NCBI RefSeq assembly: GCF_900445255.1
Contig: NZ_UAPU01000007.1
Span: 1,194,001 to 1,258,000, forward strand
Source: Anaerobiospirillum thomasii
GTDB lineage: Bacteria; Pseudomonadota; Gammaproteobacteria; Enterobacterales; Succinivibrionaceae
DNA: 64,000 bases
Direction of reading: 5' to 3'
Positions 16,928 through 25,822 of this stretch are shown in pieces. The position numbers were made by a program, and so were the translations under genes. Numbering within the stretch: the first letter of the stretch is position 1; the number at the start of each line of letters is the position of its first letter. The notes below the pieces were generated by a model. It saw only the letters and a list, made by a program, of their open reading frames with translations. It did not search any database and was not told the DNA's origin.

Positions 16928-18505
16928 ATGATAGACAGTTTTATGGTGGAGTTGTCTAGATGGCAGTTTGCTGTGACTTCACTTTATCACTTTCTCTTTG
17001 TACCACTTACTCTGGGTATTTCATGGATCATCTTCATCATGGAGATTATCTATGTAAAGACAGGCGATACCTTATATAAGGATATGGCTAAGTTCTGGGG
17101 TAAGCTTTTTGGTATTAACTTTGCTATTGGTGTTGCCACTGGTATTACTCTTGAGTTTGAGTTTGGAACCAACTGGTCTAACTACTCTCACTATGTAGGT
17201 GATATTTTTGGTGCCCCTCTGGCACTTGAAGGCCTGATGGCATTTTTCCTTGAGTCAACCTTCATCGGTCTGATGTTTACAGGTTGGAATCGCTTTAGCA
17301 AGGGCACTCACCTCTTAATTACTTTCCTGACCGCTTTAGGTTCTAACCTTTCAGCTATGTGGATTCTTATCGCTAACGGCTGGATGCAGTACCCAGAGTT
17401 CGCACAGTTCTCACCAGAGAAGATGCGTATGGAAATGGTTGATTTCTGGGGCGTAATCTTCTCACCTGTTGCTCAGGTTAAGTTTGCTCACACCGTAAGT
17501 GCTGGCTATGTAACTGCAGGTATGTTTGTTATCGGTGTCTCTGCATACTTCATGCTCAAGGGCAAAAACATCCGTTTTGCCAAGAGATCTATGACCATCG
17601 GTATTGTATTCTCATTACTGGCAATGGGCGGTTCTGCTTTAACCGGCGACCTGTCAGCTCTGCAGGTAACTGAGCATCAGCCTGCCAAGCTTGCTGCTAT
17701 GGAAGCTGAGTACCACACTCAGGAGGCTCCTGCTTCATGGTCACTGTTTGCAATTCCAAATGAAGAGGAAATGGATAACGATATTTCTATCAAGATTCCA
17801 TGGCTGCTTGGTCTGATTGCAACCCACTCATTTGATACTCCAGTTCAGGGTCTGCGCGATATCGTTGCAGAGAATGAAGAAAGAGTAAGAAGCGGTCTTA
17901 TTGCTTTTAGTGCACTTACTAAGATTCGTGCCGGCGAAGGCAATGATGAACTTCACGCTGCATTTGAGGAAAACGCCAAGGATCTTGGCTATGGTATGTT
18001 ATTAGTTGAGCATGCTGTTGATCCATTAAATCCAACTGAAGATGAAATCAAGACAGCTGCCAGAAACTCAGTTCCATCTGTATGGATCAGCTACTTCTCC
18101 TTCAGAATCATGATGGGTATTGTTACTGCTATGGGTGCTATTGCCGCTTTAGCTGGCTTCATGCTGTGGTACAAGAAGAATCTATTACAGAACCCGCTGG
18201 TTCTCAAGCTTCTGGTCCTGTCAATTCCATTGCCATTCTTAGCCTGCGAGGCTGGCTGGATTCTGGCAGAGGTTGGTCGTCAGCCTTGGGCTATTCAGGG
18301 TGTACTGCCTACCTTCTTGGCTACTTCGACTTTAGATGCCATTGACGTAGGTCTGTCTTTAGTATTCTTTATCCTGGTTTACACCGTATTCTTAATCATC
18401 GAAATGACATTAATGGTCAAGGCTGTTAAGAAGGGTCCAACTATCGAAGGTGAAGACGAGCAGGATGCTCAGAAGAAAGATGGAGGTATCTTAAATGCTG
18501 TTTGA
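16928..18505 (+). CDS. cydA: Cytochrome bd quinol oxidase subunit I
   Basis: A 525-residue multi-span membrane protein, close to the 522 residues of E. coli CydA. It keeps the early haem ligand His in TSLYHFLFVPLTLG, the WILIANGWMQYP block, the Q-loop region after LTGDLSALQVTEHQPAK, and the C-terminal RQPWAIQGVLPT motif. It oxidises ubiquinol/menaquinol and reduces O2 at very low oxygen, conserving energy without pumping. It is first in a five-gene block cydA-cydB-cydX-cydD-cydC and overlaps cydB by 11 bp. Confidence 0.97.
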   Translation: MIDSFMVELSRWQFAVTSLYHFLFVPLTLGISWIIFIMEIIYVKTGDTLYKDMAKFWGKLFGINFAIGVATGITLEFEFGTNWSNYSHYVGDIFGAPLALEGLMAFFLESTFIGLMFTGWNRFSKGTHLLITFLTALGSNLSAMWILIANGWMQYPEFAQFSPEKMRMEMVDFWGVIFSPVAQVKFAHTVSAGYVTAGMFVIGVSAYFMLKGKNIRFAKRSMTIGIVFSLLAMGGSALTGDLSALQVTEHQPAKLAAMEAEYHTQEAPASWSLFAIPNEEEMDNDISIKIPWLLGLIATHSFDTPVQGLRDIVAENEERVRSGLIAFSALTKIRAGEGNDELHAAFEENAKDLGYGMLLVEHAVDPLNPTEDEIKTAARNSVPSVWISYFSFRIMMGIVTAMGAIAALAGFMLWYKKNLLQNPLVLKLLVLSIPLPFLACEAGWILAEVGRQPWAIQGVLPTFLATSTLDAIDVGLSLVFFILVYTVFLIIEMTLMVKAVKKGPTIEGEDEQDAQKKDGGILNAV

Positions 18506-19634
18506 TTATGATACCCTTCAGGTTATATGGTGGATTTTAGTAGGTGTACTGCTTATAGGCTTTGCTCTTACTAATGGTATGGATATGGCTGTATCCTCAC
18601 TGACTTTCCTTGTAACCAAGAACTCAAAAGAGCGTTCAGCTATTATTGGTACTGTAGCTCCACACTGGGACGGTAACCAGGTATGGTTAATCACAGCCGG
18701 TGGTGCTGTGTTTGCTGCATGGCCTGAGGTTTATGCCGCATCCTTCTCAGGTTTATACTGGGCTATGATCCTTGTTCTCTTTGGTATATGGCTGCGTCCA
18801 TTAGCCTTTGATTACAGAAATCACAAGGATGATGAGACATGGCTTAAGAGATGGGATATTGCCTTAACTGTTGGCAGTGCTATTCCTATGCTGATCTTCG
18901 GCGTAGCCTTTGGTAACCTGCTGCAGGGCCTGCCTTTCTATGCTGACGAGAATGTTCGCTGGCACTATGATGGCTACTTCCTTACAGCTCTGCTGCCTCT
19001 GTTAAATCCATTTGCACTGCTGTGCGGTATTATCAGCGTATTAATGCTTCTGACACAGGGCTGCCTGTGGATTCAGCTGCGTACAGTTGATGAGATTGCT
19101 GTAAGAGCCCGTGTATGGACCTTCAGATTCGGTATGGCAACAGCAGCTCTGTTCATCCTTGCAGGTCTGTGGTCATTCTTCCTGCCTGGCTGGCAGTTAG
19201 ATGCTCTGGCACCTGAGGGTAGCTTCCATACTATTACTGGTAAGACTGTATCAGTAATTGAGAATGGTCTGTTTGAGAACTATGCTGCAGTTCCTGTAGT
19301 AATCATTGTTCCAATTCTTGCATTTGTTGGTATGCTTCTGTCAGCTATCTATGGTAAGCAGGGCAGAGCCGGCAAGGGAATTTTATTCTCAAGCCTTGGC
19401 ATCGCATTTACCATTATGACAGCAGCTGTTGCTCTGTTCCCTTTTGTAATGCCATCATCAATTGATCCGGCATCTTCATTAACCATCTGGGATGCAACTT
19501 CATCACACTTTACTTTAAATGTGATGACATATGCTGTAATAATCTTTGTTCCTATCGTGCTGGCCTATACTGTCTGGGCTTACACCAAGATGTGGAACAA
19601 GGCATCTGCTGATGATGTTACAAGCTACCACTAA
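18495..19634 (+). CDS. cydB: Cytochrome bd quinol oxidase subunit II
   Basis: A 379-residue membrane protein, the same length as E. coli CydB. It shows the family start (MLFDYDTLQVIWWILVGVLL), the GMDMAVSSL block, and the APHWDGNQVWLITAGGA signature. It is the partner of CydA in the bd oxidase. A ribosome site AAAGGAG between its stop and the next ATG serves the tiny cydX gene. Confidence 0.97.
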   Translation: MLFDYDTLQVIWWILVGVLLIGFALTNGMDMAVSSLTFLVTKNSKERSAIIGTVAPHWDGNQVWLITAGGAVFAAWPEVYAASFSGLYWAMILVLFGIWLRPLAFDYRNHKDDETWLKRWDIALTVGSAIPMLIFGVAFGNLLQGLPFYADENVRWHYDGYFLTALLPLLNPFALLCGIISVLMLLTQGCLWIQLRTVDEIAVRARVWTFRFGMATAALFILAGLWSFFLPGWQLDALAPEGSFHTITGKTVSVIENGLFENYAAVPVVIIVPILAFVGMLLSAIYGKQGRAGKGILFSSLGIAFTIMTAAVALFPFVMPSSIDPASSLTIWDATSSHFTLNVMTYAVIIFVPIVLAYTVWAYTKMWNKASADDVTSYH

Positions 19635-19646
19635 AGGAGATAGATT

Positions 19647-19739
19647 ATGGTTTATTTAGGCTGGGCAGTAGGTTTAGCTGGTGCTATAGCTATCACCGTT
19701 GCAGTAGCATATTTAATTGAACAGTGGGAAGATTATTAA
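19647..19739 (+). CDS. cydX: CydX small subunit of cytochrome bd oxidase
   Basis: A 30-residue ORF directly after cydB, with a strong AAAGGAG ribosome site. The protein starts MVYLGWAVGLAGAI, continues as a single membrane helix and ends in AYLIEQWEDY. This fits CydX, the roughly 37-residue helix that sits on CydA and stabilises the haem sites. It is three bases upstream of the cydD start. Confidence 0.92.
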   Translation: MVYLGWAVGLAGAIAITVAVAYLIEQWEDY

Positions 19740-19742
19740 ATC

Positions 19743-21419
19743 TTGTCAAACTTAAATAAAGAAAATTTAATAAAGTCAGCCGCCCTGCTTAATAAGCTCG
19801 GGCGGCTTATTAAAGTAAAATTGCATCTGCTAACAGCACTTTCGCTAGCAGATGCTATTTTTCTTTGTCTGTTTTATGCATGTATAGCCAAGGGTGTTGG
19901 ATCCTTAGTTATACAGGGTGACGCGCAGAACATTCATTATCTGTACTATGGCTTTGCTTTTATAGCATTACGCTTTGTAGTTAAACTTATAAGCGCCTTT
20001 TTTATAAGTAATATTTCTTATGAAGTTGAGGTGTCACTAAGAGATCAGATAATTGCACATCTTATAAGTCTTGGACCTTTAAGTGACAAAAGAAAGGCCT
20101 CGCTCATAGCATCTGTAACAGATGCCTTTGACGACATTATTCCTTTCTTTACTCACTATCTGACATCTAAGCGCTATGCCATGGTGGTACCATCAGTACT
20201 TCTGGCATTTATCTTTATGTCACATACTCTCTCAGGTGTAGTGATTTTAATCATCTGCCCTTTAATCCCAATCTTTATGATTATGGTGGGTAAGGGTGCA
20301 GAGCGCTTGAATCAAAGACAGTGGGTCAGAATATTAAGACTCTCAGGACATTTTACCGAGGCTTTGCAGCGTCTTACTTTCATTAAACTCTTTAATTTGC
20401 AGCAACAGGAGATAAATCTCATCAAGCGCCTGACTAAAAACTGGCGTGTGCAGACTATGCAGATATTAAAGATTGCCTTTTTATCATCCCTGGTGCTTGA
20501 GTTCTTCTCAACAGCAGGCGTGGCTTTTTGTGCTGTGTTGCTGGGCTTTGCTGTATATGAGCAGGGTTTTGATTATACCTATGCACTATTTGTTCTTTTA
20601 TGTGCTCCTGAGTTTTTCCTGCCGCTAAGAACCTTAGGTCAGAACTATCATATAAGAATGAAGTCTTTAGGCGCCATATCAAACATAGCCGATTTAATGA
20701 GCAGCAGGCCATCAGATAAGAGCACAGGCCATGTTGATGAGCTTGTAAGATTTGATATTAAAGCAAATGATCTTAAAGCTGTCTATGAAGGTGGCCGTGT
20801 AGGTCTTCTTAATGTTAACCTTTATATAAAAGAAGGTGAGGTTACAGCATTAGTTGGACCTTCAGGTTGTGGCAAAAGTACACTTTTACAGCTGCTTATT
20901 GGTTTTGTACCTGTTGAGTCAGGTTCATTATCTATAGGTGCGCACGATGTAGGTGAGTACTCACGCAAAGCATTAACTGATGCCATTACCTTTGTGCCGC
21001 AGAATCCCCATCTTTTTTACGGTACATTGCGTGACAATATAAAGATAGGGTGCGCTGATGTAAGCGATGATGCCATTGTACAGGCTTTAGACAGACTTAA
21101 TGCCAGATTCCTGCTCGAGCGTTTCCCTGATGGACTTGATCACAGGATATCTGATGAAAATCAGGGTATATCAGGCGGTGAGGCCAGACTTATTGCCCTA
21201 GCGCGAGCACTGATCAAAGACAGTCCTCTGGTGCTTTTAGATGAGCCTACAGCAAGTCTTGATGAGGGTACACAGAAACTTATTGTAGATGCCATCAATC
21301 GTATCAAGGCCGGCAGAACGGTTATCATTTCCGCTCACCATCAGTCTTTAATTGATTTTGCAGACAGCGTAATAGATATAAGTACAATCAACAAAGCTTT
21401 TAAGGTTGCTCAATGTTAG
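19743..21419 (+). CDS. cydD: Glutathione/cysteine ABC exporter subunit CydD
   Basis: A 558-residue half-transporter: an ABC membrane domain (residues about 30-310) and an ATPase domain with GPSGCGKST, a Q-loop VPQNPHLFYGTLRDN, the signature ISGGEARLIALARAL and the Walker B LVLLDEPTASLD. With CydC it exports thiols to the periplasm and is needed for bd oxidase assembly, which explains its place after cydABX. The start appears to be TTG, four bases after the cydX stop, with only a weak ribosome site. A GC-rich hairpin lies over codons 12-22. It overlaps cydC by 7 bp. Confidence 0.9.
   Translation: MSNLNKENLIKSAALLNKLGRLIKVKLHLLTALSLADAIFLCLFYACIAKGVGSLVIQGDAQNIHYLYYGFAFIALRFVVKLISAFFISNISYEVEVSLRDQIIAHLISLGPLSDKRKASLIASVTDAFDDIIPFFTHYLTSKRYAMVVPSVLLAFIFMSHTLSGVVILIICPLIPIFMIMVGKGAERLNQRQWVRILRLSGHFTEALQRLTFIKLFNLQQQEINLIKRLTKNWRVQTMQILKIAFLSSLVLEFFSTAGVAFCAVLLGFAVYEQGFDYTYALFVLLCAPEFFLPLRTLGQNYHIRMKSLGAISNIADLMSSRPSDKSTGHVDELVRFDIKANDLKAVYEGGRVGLLNVNLYIKEGEVTALVGPSGCGKSTLLQLLIGFVPVESGSLSIGAHDVGEYSRKALTDAITFVPQNPHLFYGTLRDNIKIGCADVSDDAIVQALDRLNARFLLERFPDGLDHRISDENQGISGGEARLIALARALIKDSPLVLLDEPTASLDEGTQKLIVDAINRIKAGRTVIISAHHQSLIDFADSVIDISTINKAFKVAQC
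19778..19807 (+). promoter_or_regulatory. GC-rich hairpin in the first codons of cydD
   Basis: AGCCGCCC and GGGCGGCT form a perfect 8-bp stem, with an inner GCTT/AAGC stem and an AAT loop. It is unusually GC-rich for this genome. It sits just after the cydX-cydD junction and is followed by TTATTAAAG rather than a T-run, so it could lower transcription or translation of cydDC relative to cydABX, or protect upstream mRNA. Function is inferred from position only. Confidence 0.5.
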
Positions 21420-23032
21420 AATTTATTGGTCTGATGAAAGGGCAGTACAAGGCTGCATTGCTTGGTATCTTTGTTTCGGTTTTAGCCTCATTATCATCAA
21501 TGGCTCTAATGGCTACAGCCGGCTGGTTTTTAACAGCAATGGCACTGGCAGGCTTTGCAGGTTATGCTCTTGATATCTTTACACCGTCAGCCATGATACG
21601 CATGTTTGCGCTTTTGCGTACAGCTCTGCGTTATTTTGATCGTCTTTTCTCCCACGATGCCACTTTTAAAATCATTGAGGTTTTTAAAGTCAGGATGTTT
21701 GAAAAAGCTGTAAGTCTGCCGCATATGCAGTCTCTGGCCTTTAAAAACTCAGATATTGAGCGTCGTATGCGTGCTGATATAGACAAGCTTGAGCTTGCCT
21801 ATCTTAAAGAGTTTATGCCTTTTGCCTGCGCCTTTATAGTTTCACTGTGTGTAGGCTTTTTCATGTGTCAGTATTCAGTTGAAATGGCTCTGGTCACACT
21901 CTCCTGCATGGCTGTAAGCGGAGTTGTAATTCCTGTTTTTCTGTCATATCTGACAAGCTCTGATTCACTTAAGATAAATGAGCTCTCACGTGATCTAACA
22001 TCTCTTGGCTCTGATTTTATCCTGGGTCTTTTTGATCTGATGGCTTTAGGCGTTGAGAAAAAGTTTGAAAAGCAGATTCATTTAAAATCTGTAGAGCTTG
22101 CTCTGGTACGCAAAAGACTGGTTTTAATTGAAGGTATCAATACTGCAGTTTTGGCTGTAACTATCAATTTTGCCTGTCTGTGCTCTGTGCTTGTAGGTAT
22201 TCCTTTATTTACAGAAAAGAAGATAGATTCAAGCAATTTTATAATGCTGGCTATTTTATCCATTGCTGCCTTTGAGGTTATCATTCCACTGGCTGCAGCC
22301 TGCATCAACTATGTCAATGTAAGACGTTCTGCTACCCTGGTCTTTGAGGTTTTAAAGGGCAGGAGCGATGATCTTAACGATAATGGTCAGAAGATAGATG
22401 GCATAGCAAAGCTTAGCTTTGATAATGTAGGCTTTAGCTATGATGGCAGCCGTCAGGTGCTGCAGAATGTCTGCCTTGAGTTTGAAAAGGACAAAAACTA
22501 TGTAATAAGAGGCAGATCAGGTCATGGTAAGACCACACTTATCATGCTTATGCTCTCTTTAATAAAACCAAGCTCAGGCTCTATCAGGGTTGATGGCAGA
22601 GATTTGAGTGAAATAGATATAAGAAGCTACAGAGAGAGATTTTCTGTAGCACTGCAGGATAATGCACTGTTCTCATCAAGTCTGTTTGATATCTTTAAAA
22701 TGGTCAAAATAGATGTGACTGAACAGGAGATTATGGAAGTTCTAAAGAAGGTAGAACTTGACGACTTTGTAAAAACTCTTCCAAACGGCTTTAATGAATG
22801 GCTTGGCAATACAGGTATGGCTGTCTCTGGAGGTCAGGCCAAACGTCTGTCTTTAGCCCGAGCACTTTTGATAGACAGTGACTTTCTCATTCTTGACGAG
22901 GTGGCCGAAGGCCTTGATGTCAAGCAGGAGAAAAGGATCATTGACAATATCTTAACTTCAAGAAAAGGTGTTATTATAATCACGCATAAACAGGCAGGAC
23001 TTGATCTGTGTGATAAGATTATAGAATTATAA
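21413..23032 (+). CDS. cydC: Glutathione/cysteine ABC exporter subunit CydC
   Basis: A 539-residue half-transporter with six predicted membrane helices (the family start MLEFIGLMKGQYKAALLG and the GYALDIFTPSAMIRMFALLRTA segment), then an ATPase domain: Walker A GRSGHGKTT, signature VSGGQAKRLSLARAL and Walker B FLILDEVAEGLD. The usual DEPTEGLD is changed to DEVAEGLD, but the catalytic Glu is kept. It is the partner of CydD and the last gene of the cyd block. Confidence 0.92.
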   Translation: MLEFIGLMKGQYKAALLGIFVSVLASLSSMALMATAGWFLTAMALAGFAGYALDIFTPSAMIRMFALLRTALRYFDRLFSHDATFKIIEVFKVRMFEKAVSLPHMQSLAFKNSDIERRMRADIDKLELAYLKEFMPFACAFIVSLCVGFFMCQYSVEMALVTLSCMAVSGVVIPVFLSYLTSSDSLKINELSRDLTSLGSDFILGLFDLMALGVEKKFEKQIHLKSVELALVRKRLVLIEGINTAVLAVTINFACLCSVLVGIPLFTEKKIDSSNFIMLAILSIAAFEVIIPLAAACINYVNVRRSATLVFEVLKGRSDDLNDNGQKIDGIAKLSFDNVGFSYDGSRQVLQNVCLEFEKDKNYVIRGRSGHGKTTLIMLMLSLIKPSSGSIRVDGRDLSEIDIRSYRERFSVALQDNALFSSSLFDIFKMVKIDVTEQEIMEVLKKVELDDFVKTLPNGFNEWLGNTGMAVSGGQAKRLSLARALLIDSDFLILDEVAEGLDVKQEKRIIDNILTSRKGVIIITHKQAGLDLCDKIIEL

Positions 23033-23052
23033 TTCTAATAATAGCATTTGGT

Positions 23053-24003
23053 ATGAAAGACAGTTCATTACAAAGTGAATATATGTTAGCGCCCGTAGGC
23101 AATATTGATAGTTATGTAAAGGTTATCAATAAAGTGCCTATGCTGCAGCCAGATGATGAGATATCACTGGCCAAGAGGTTGCGAGACTATAATGATCTTG
23201 AAGCTGCAAGAAAGCTTATTTTATCTCATCTGCGTCTTGTTGTAAGTATAGCCAGAGGCTATTCAGGCTATGGTCTGCCCTTATCCGATCTGATACAGGA
23301 GGGCAATATTGGCCTGATGAAGGCTGTAAAGCACTTCGATCCAGATATGGGAGGCAGGCTTGCAGCTTTTGCAGTTCACTGGATTAAAGCAGAGATTCAC
23401 GATTACGTTATTAAGAACTGGCGTATTGTCAAAGTAGCCACTACTAAAGCTCAGCGCAAACTCTTTTTCAAGCTAAGACAGAGCAAGAAACATCTTGGAT
23501 GGTTTTCTGACAAGGAAATACATGATGTTGCCCATGATCTTGGAGTCAATCCTTCAGATGTTATTGAAATGGAGTCAAGAATGTCTGGTCAGGATTATGG
23601 TTTTGACATGGACAGTGATGAGTCAAAAGACAAGTCACTGCCGACTTTGCTCTCACCTAGTGCCTATCTTGAGGATGAAAACTCTGATTTTGCCCGCGTC
23701 TATGAAAAGGCTGATTATGCAAGTTATGAACTTGATATGTTAAAGAAGGCTTTAGAGGATCTAGATGAAAGATCACGCTATGTCCTGAAAAGACGCTGGC
23801 TTGATGAGGACAAGGCTACACTTCAGGAATTGTCTGATGATTTAAAGGTTTCAATTGAGCGTGTCAGACAGATTGAAAGTGCTGCTTTAAGTAAAATCAG
23901 AGCTTTTATTGAAGGCAAAGATGATGTAAAAGATCCACAGCCTGTAATTGATGTCAAAAAGAAAAGAGGGCGCAAGCCAAAGGCTCAGAACACGCTTGGT
24001 TAA
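23053..24003 (+). CDS. rpoH: RNA polymerase heat-shock sigma factor RpoH (sigma-32)
   Basis: A 316-residue sigma-70 family factor. Region 2 shows HLRLVVSIARGYSGYGLPLSDLIQEGNIGLMKAVKHFDPDMGGRLAAFAVHWIKAEI-type sequence. The RpoH box-like segment (TTKAQRKLFFKLRQSK) follows, and then region 4 with LKVSIERVRQIESAALSKIR. It directs transcription of chaperone and protease genes. After the usual end near residue 288 it carries an extra 28-residue basic tail containing KKKRGRKPKA, which resembles an AT-hook. ftsY, its usual neighbour, is 8 kb away. Confidence 0.93.
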   Translation: MKDSSLQSEYMLAPVGNIDSYVKVINKVPMLQPDDEISLAKRLRDYNDLEAARKLILSHLRLVVSIARGYSGYGLPLSDLIQEGNIGLMKAVKHFDPDMGGRLAAFAVHWIKAEIHDYVIKNWRIVKVATTKAQRKLFFKLRQSKKHLGWFSDKEIHDVAHDLGVNPSDVIEMESRMSGQDYGFDMDSDESKDKSLPTLLSPSAYLEDENSDFARVYEKADYASYELDMLKKALEDLDERSRYVLKRRWLDEDKATLQELSDDLKVSIERVRQIESAALSKIRAFIEGKDDVKDPQPVIDVKKKRGRKPKAQNTLG

Positions 24004-24009
24004 TAAATT

Positions 24010-24893
24010 CTACTGCAATAACTGCAGTGATTTTAGGTATTGAGACGGTGTCTGATTGTCAGTGTACTTTTTAAAGACCTTGGTAAAGTAGGATATATCC
24101 TCAAAGCCGCGCTCCATTGCTACAACAGTAATATTTTTATTCTTATTTCTAAGTTTTTCCTTGGCTCATTCCACCCTGTAGGCTTTTATATAATCCATTG
24201 GTGTTTTTGGCGTCATTTCCTTAAAAACTTGATTTCAGAAGACGGTGCTAGCTCAAGTATGCTTGAGAGATCATTTAAAGTTATCTGATACATATATTTC
24301 TTTTGAATATAGCTGATAACAACCTTGAACTGTTTGATTTTATTTTGACTGAAACTGTGAGACAGGCCGTCATCATCAAACAAATCGACCTCTTCAATCA
24401 GACTTAAAAACAGATAGATAAGACCTATAGTGCGTCTTTCGAATCCGCGAACAGGGTGTGAAAGAGTATAAAAGGTTTTAGACAGTGTGGTTTTTATAGC
24501 TCTGTTGATTGTAGCTGATTTAGACTGCAGATCTAGTTTGATGGTTCGGTTGAGACTTATAAGGGAATGTAAAAAACAGTTGGCAGCGGATCTTTCATGT
24601 AAAAAAAGGCTTAAGTCAAATACCATACATTCATATTCACAGTTGTTCTGTGGAATAGCAGAATGTATGACTCCTAGATTGATAAAAGCATACTCTCCAG
24701 CCTTGAGAATTATAGTTTTATTGTCGGCAGTTAATTCGAGTAATCCGCTGTTAACTTTTATGATTTCAGCCTCACTATGCCAGTGAGCGGGCATTACATA
24801 CATGTCATGATCTTTATCTACCATGAAGTATGTAAATGGAAACTGTGCGCTTCCATGCACCCTGTTCTCATTCAAGTGCATCTTACTTAACAT
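24010..24893 (-). pseudogene. AraC-family transcriptional regulator, broken by frameshift and stop
   Basis: The N-terminal frame (ATG at 24893) encodes a cupin-type sensing domain (MPAHWHSEAEIIKV, AGEYAFINLGVIHSA) and the first part of an AraC DNA-binding domain. It shifts out of frame at a run of A bases near 24223-24227. The following frame continues the AraC domain: KEMTPKTPMDYIKAYRVE, an in-frame TGA at 24166-24168, AKEKLRNK, then ERGFEDISYFTKVFKKY and a normal end at 24010. Two independent lesions mark it as decayed. It is divergent from the fucU pseudogene and was probably the regulator of a sugar locus. Confidence 0.85.
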
Positions 24894-25305
24894 AGCTTCA
24901 CCTTATGTTTGTTTGATCTTATTGTAGAGCTATATTGTGCTGAAATCTTAAGGTTAAGTTTTAATATAAAACAGGTTAATTTGCAAATGTTACAAGTGGT
25001 GTCGAAAAACTATGCCGGTTTTGTGTCAAAAGCGTAACGCTTGCGTGTTATAGAGAAGATTGCTGAATAATTTTTTTAAAGTTTAGAAAAATAATTTTTC
25101 AATGTAAATTAAAGAATATCGGTAACATTCACAATTTGTGGTTTTAGCTGATTTTTGCTCTGTAAGGGTAATATACTGATATTAAATAATAAAATTAAAA
25201 TAATGTTTGATTTTATTGTTGCAACAGTATTGACACTAACCGACAGTCTCCAATTTTTAGATATTAGACAATCTCAACTATAAGGGAATAGCTTTAGGAG
25301 GCTGT
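24894..25305. promoter_or_regulatory. Intergenic region between the divergent araC-like and fucU pseudogenes
   Basis: A 412-bp AT-rich stretch without a gene. It contains two perfect short palindromes, AAGCG-TAA-CGCTT at 25030-25042 and CACAA-T-TTGTG at 25130-25140, which are plausible remnants of operator sites for the broken regulator or a general activator. A strong AGGAGG ribosome site stands at its right end. No binding protein can be assigned. Confidence 0.4.
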
Positions 25306-25822
25306 ATGTTAAAAAATATCCCGCCAATTTTAAGCCCTGAGCTGCTTAAAATACTCTGTGAAATGGGCCCCATAGCGATACACTGGTAATTGTTGAATAT
25401 TGCGAAGAAGATCTGACGATCTTGTGTTATGAGATCCGTAGAGTGGTAATTTCCCTTCTGCAAGTATTGTAAAAAATACCAATCTGATTCGCCTGTATGG
25501 TCACAATGTACCTGAAATATTAGATGCTGTTTTACAGGTTTTCCCTCTTGATACATATGTAAAGCAGCCAGTGTCCTTAATGCCGGTTATGCCAGGGGAT
25601 AATGTGCAGACTCCTATCTGGGATGAGTATAAAAAGATTATTGCCAAATATGACAGCAGAGAAGATATTGTTGGGAATATCGAGCGCTTTGCCTTCTATG
25701 AGGAGGCTAAAAAAGCCTACTGCGTTATTGCCACATCAGAAAAGGCTTTATATGCAAATGTGATTTTACAAAATGGTATGCAGATATGTACAGGACGATT
25801 AGAGATGACCTACCTCAAGTGA
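25306..25822 (+). pseudogene. fucU: FucU/RbsD-family sugar mutarotase, frameshifted
   Basis: A strong AGGAGG site precedes MLKNIPPILSPELLKILCEMG, a perfect start for the FucU/RbsD family. The frame then breaks near 25366; a shifted frame continues H-SDTLVIV. About 50 extra bases around 25395-25444 (with an AGATC-GATCT inverted motif) interrupt the next conserved block. The sequence resumes as GNFPSASIVKNTNLIRLYGHNVPEIL, then VFPLDTYVKQPVSLMPVMPGD, TPIWDEYKKIIAKY and IERFAFYEEAKKAYCVIATSEKALYANVIL. The stop at 25822 lies 24 bp into the convergent rapZ gene. Intact homologues interconvert anomers of L-fucose or ribose. Confidence 0.88.

Noticed and set aside
25278-25556. 92-codon minus-strand frame opposite the fucU remnant
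   Set aside because: It is the antisense of recognisable FucU coding sequence; the sense strand explains the region.
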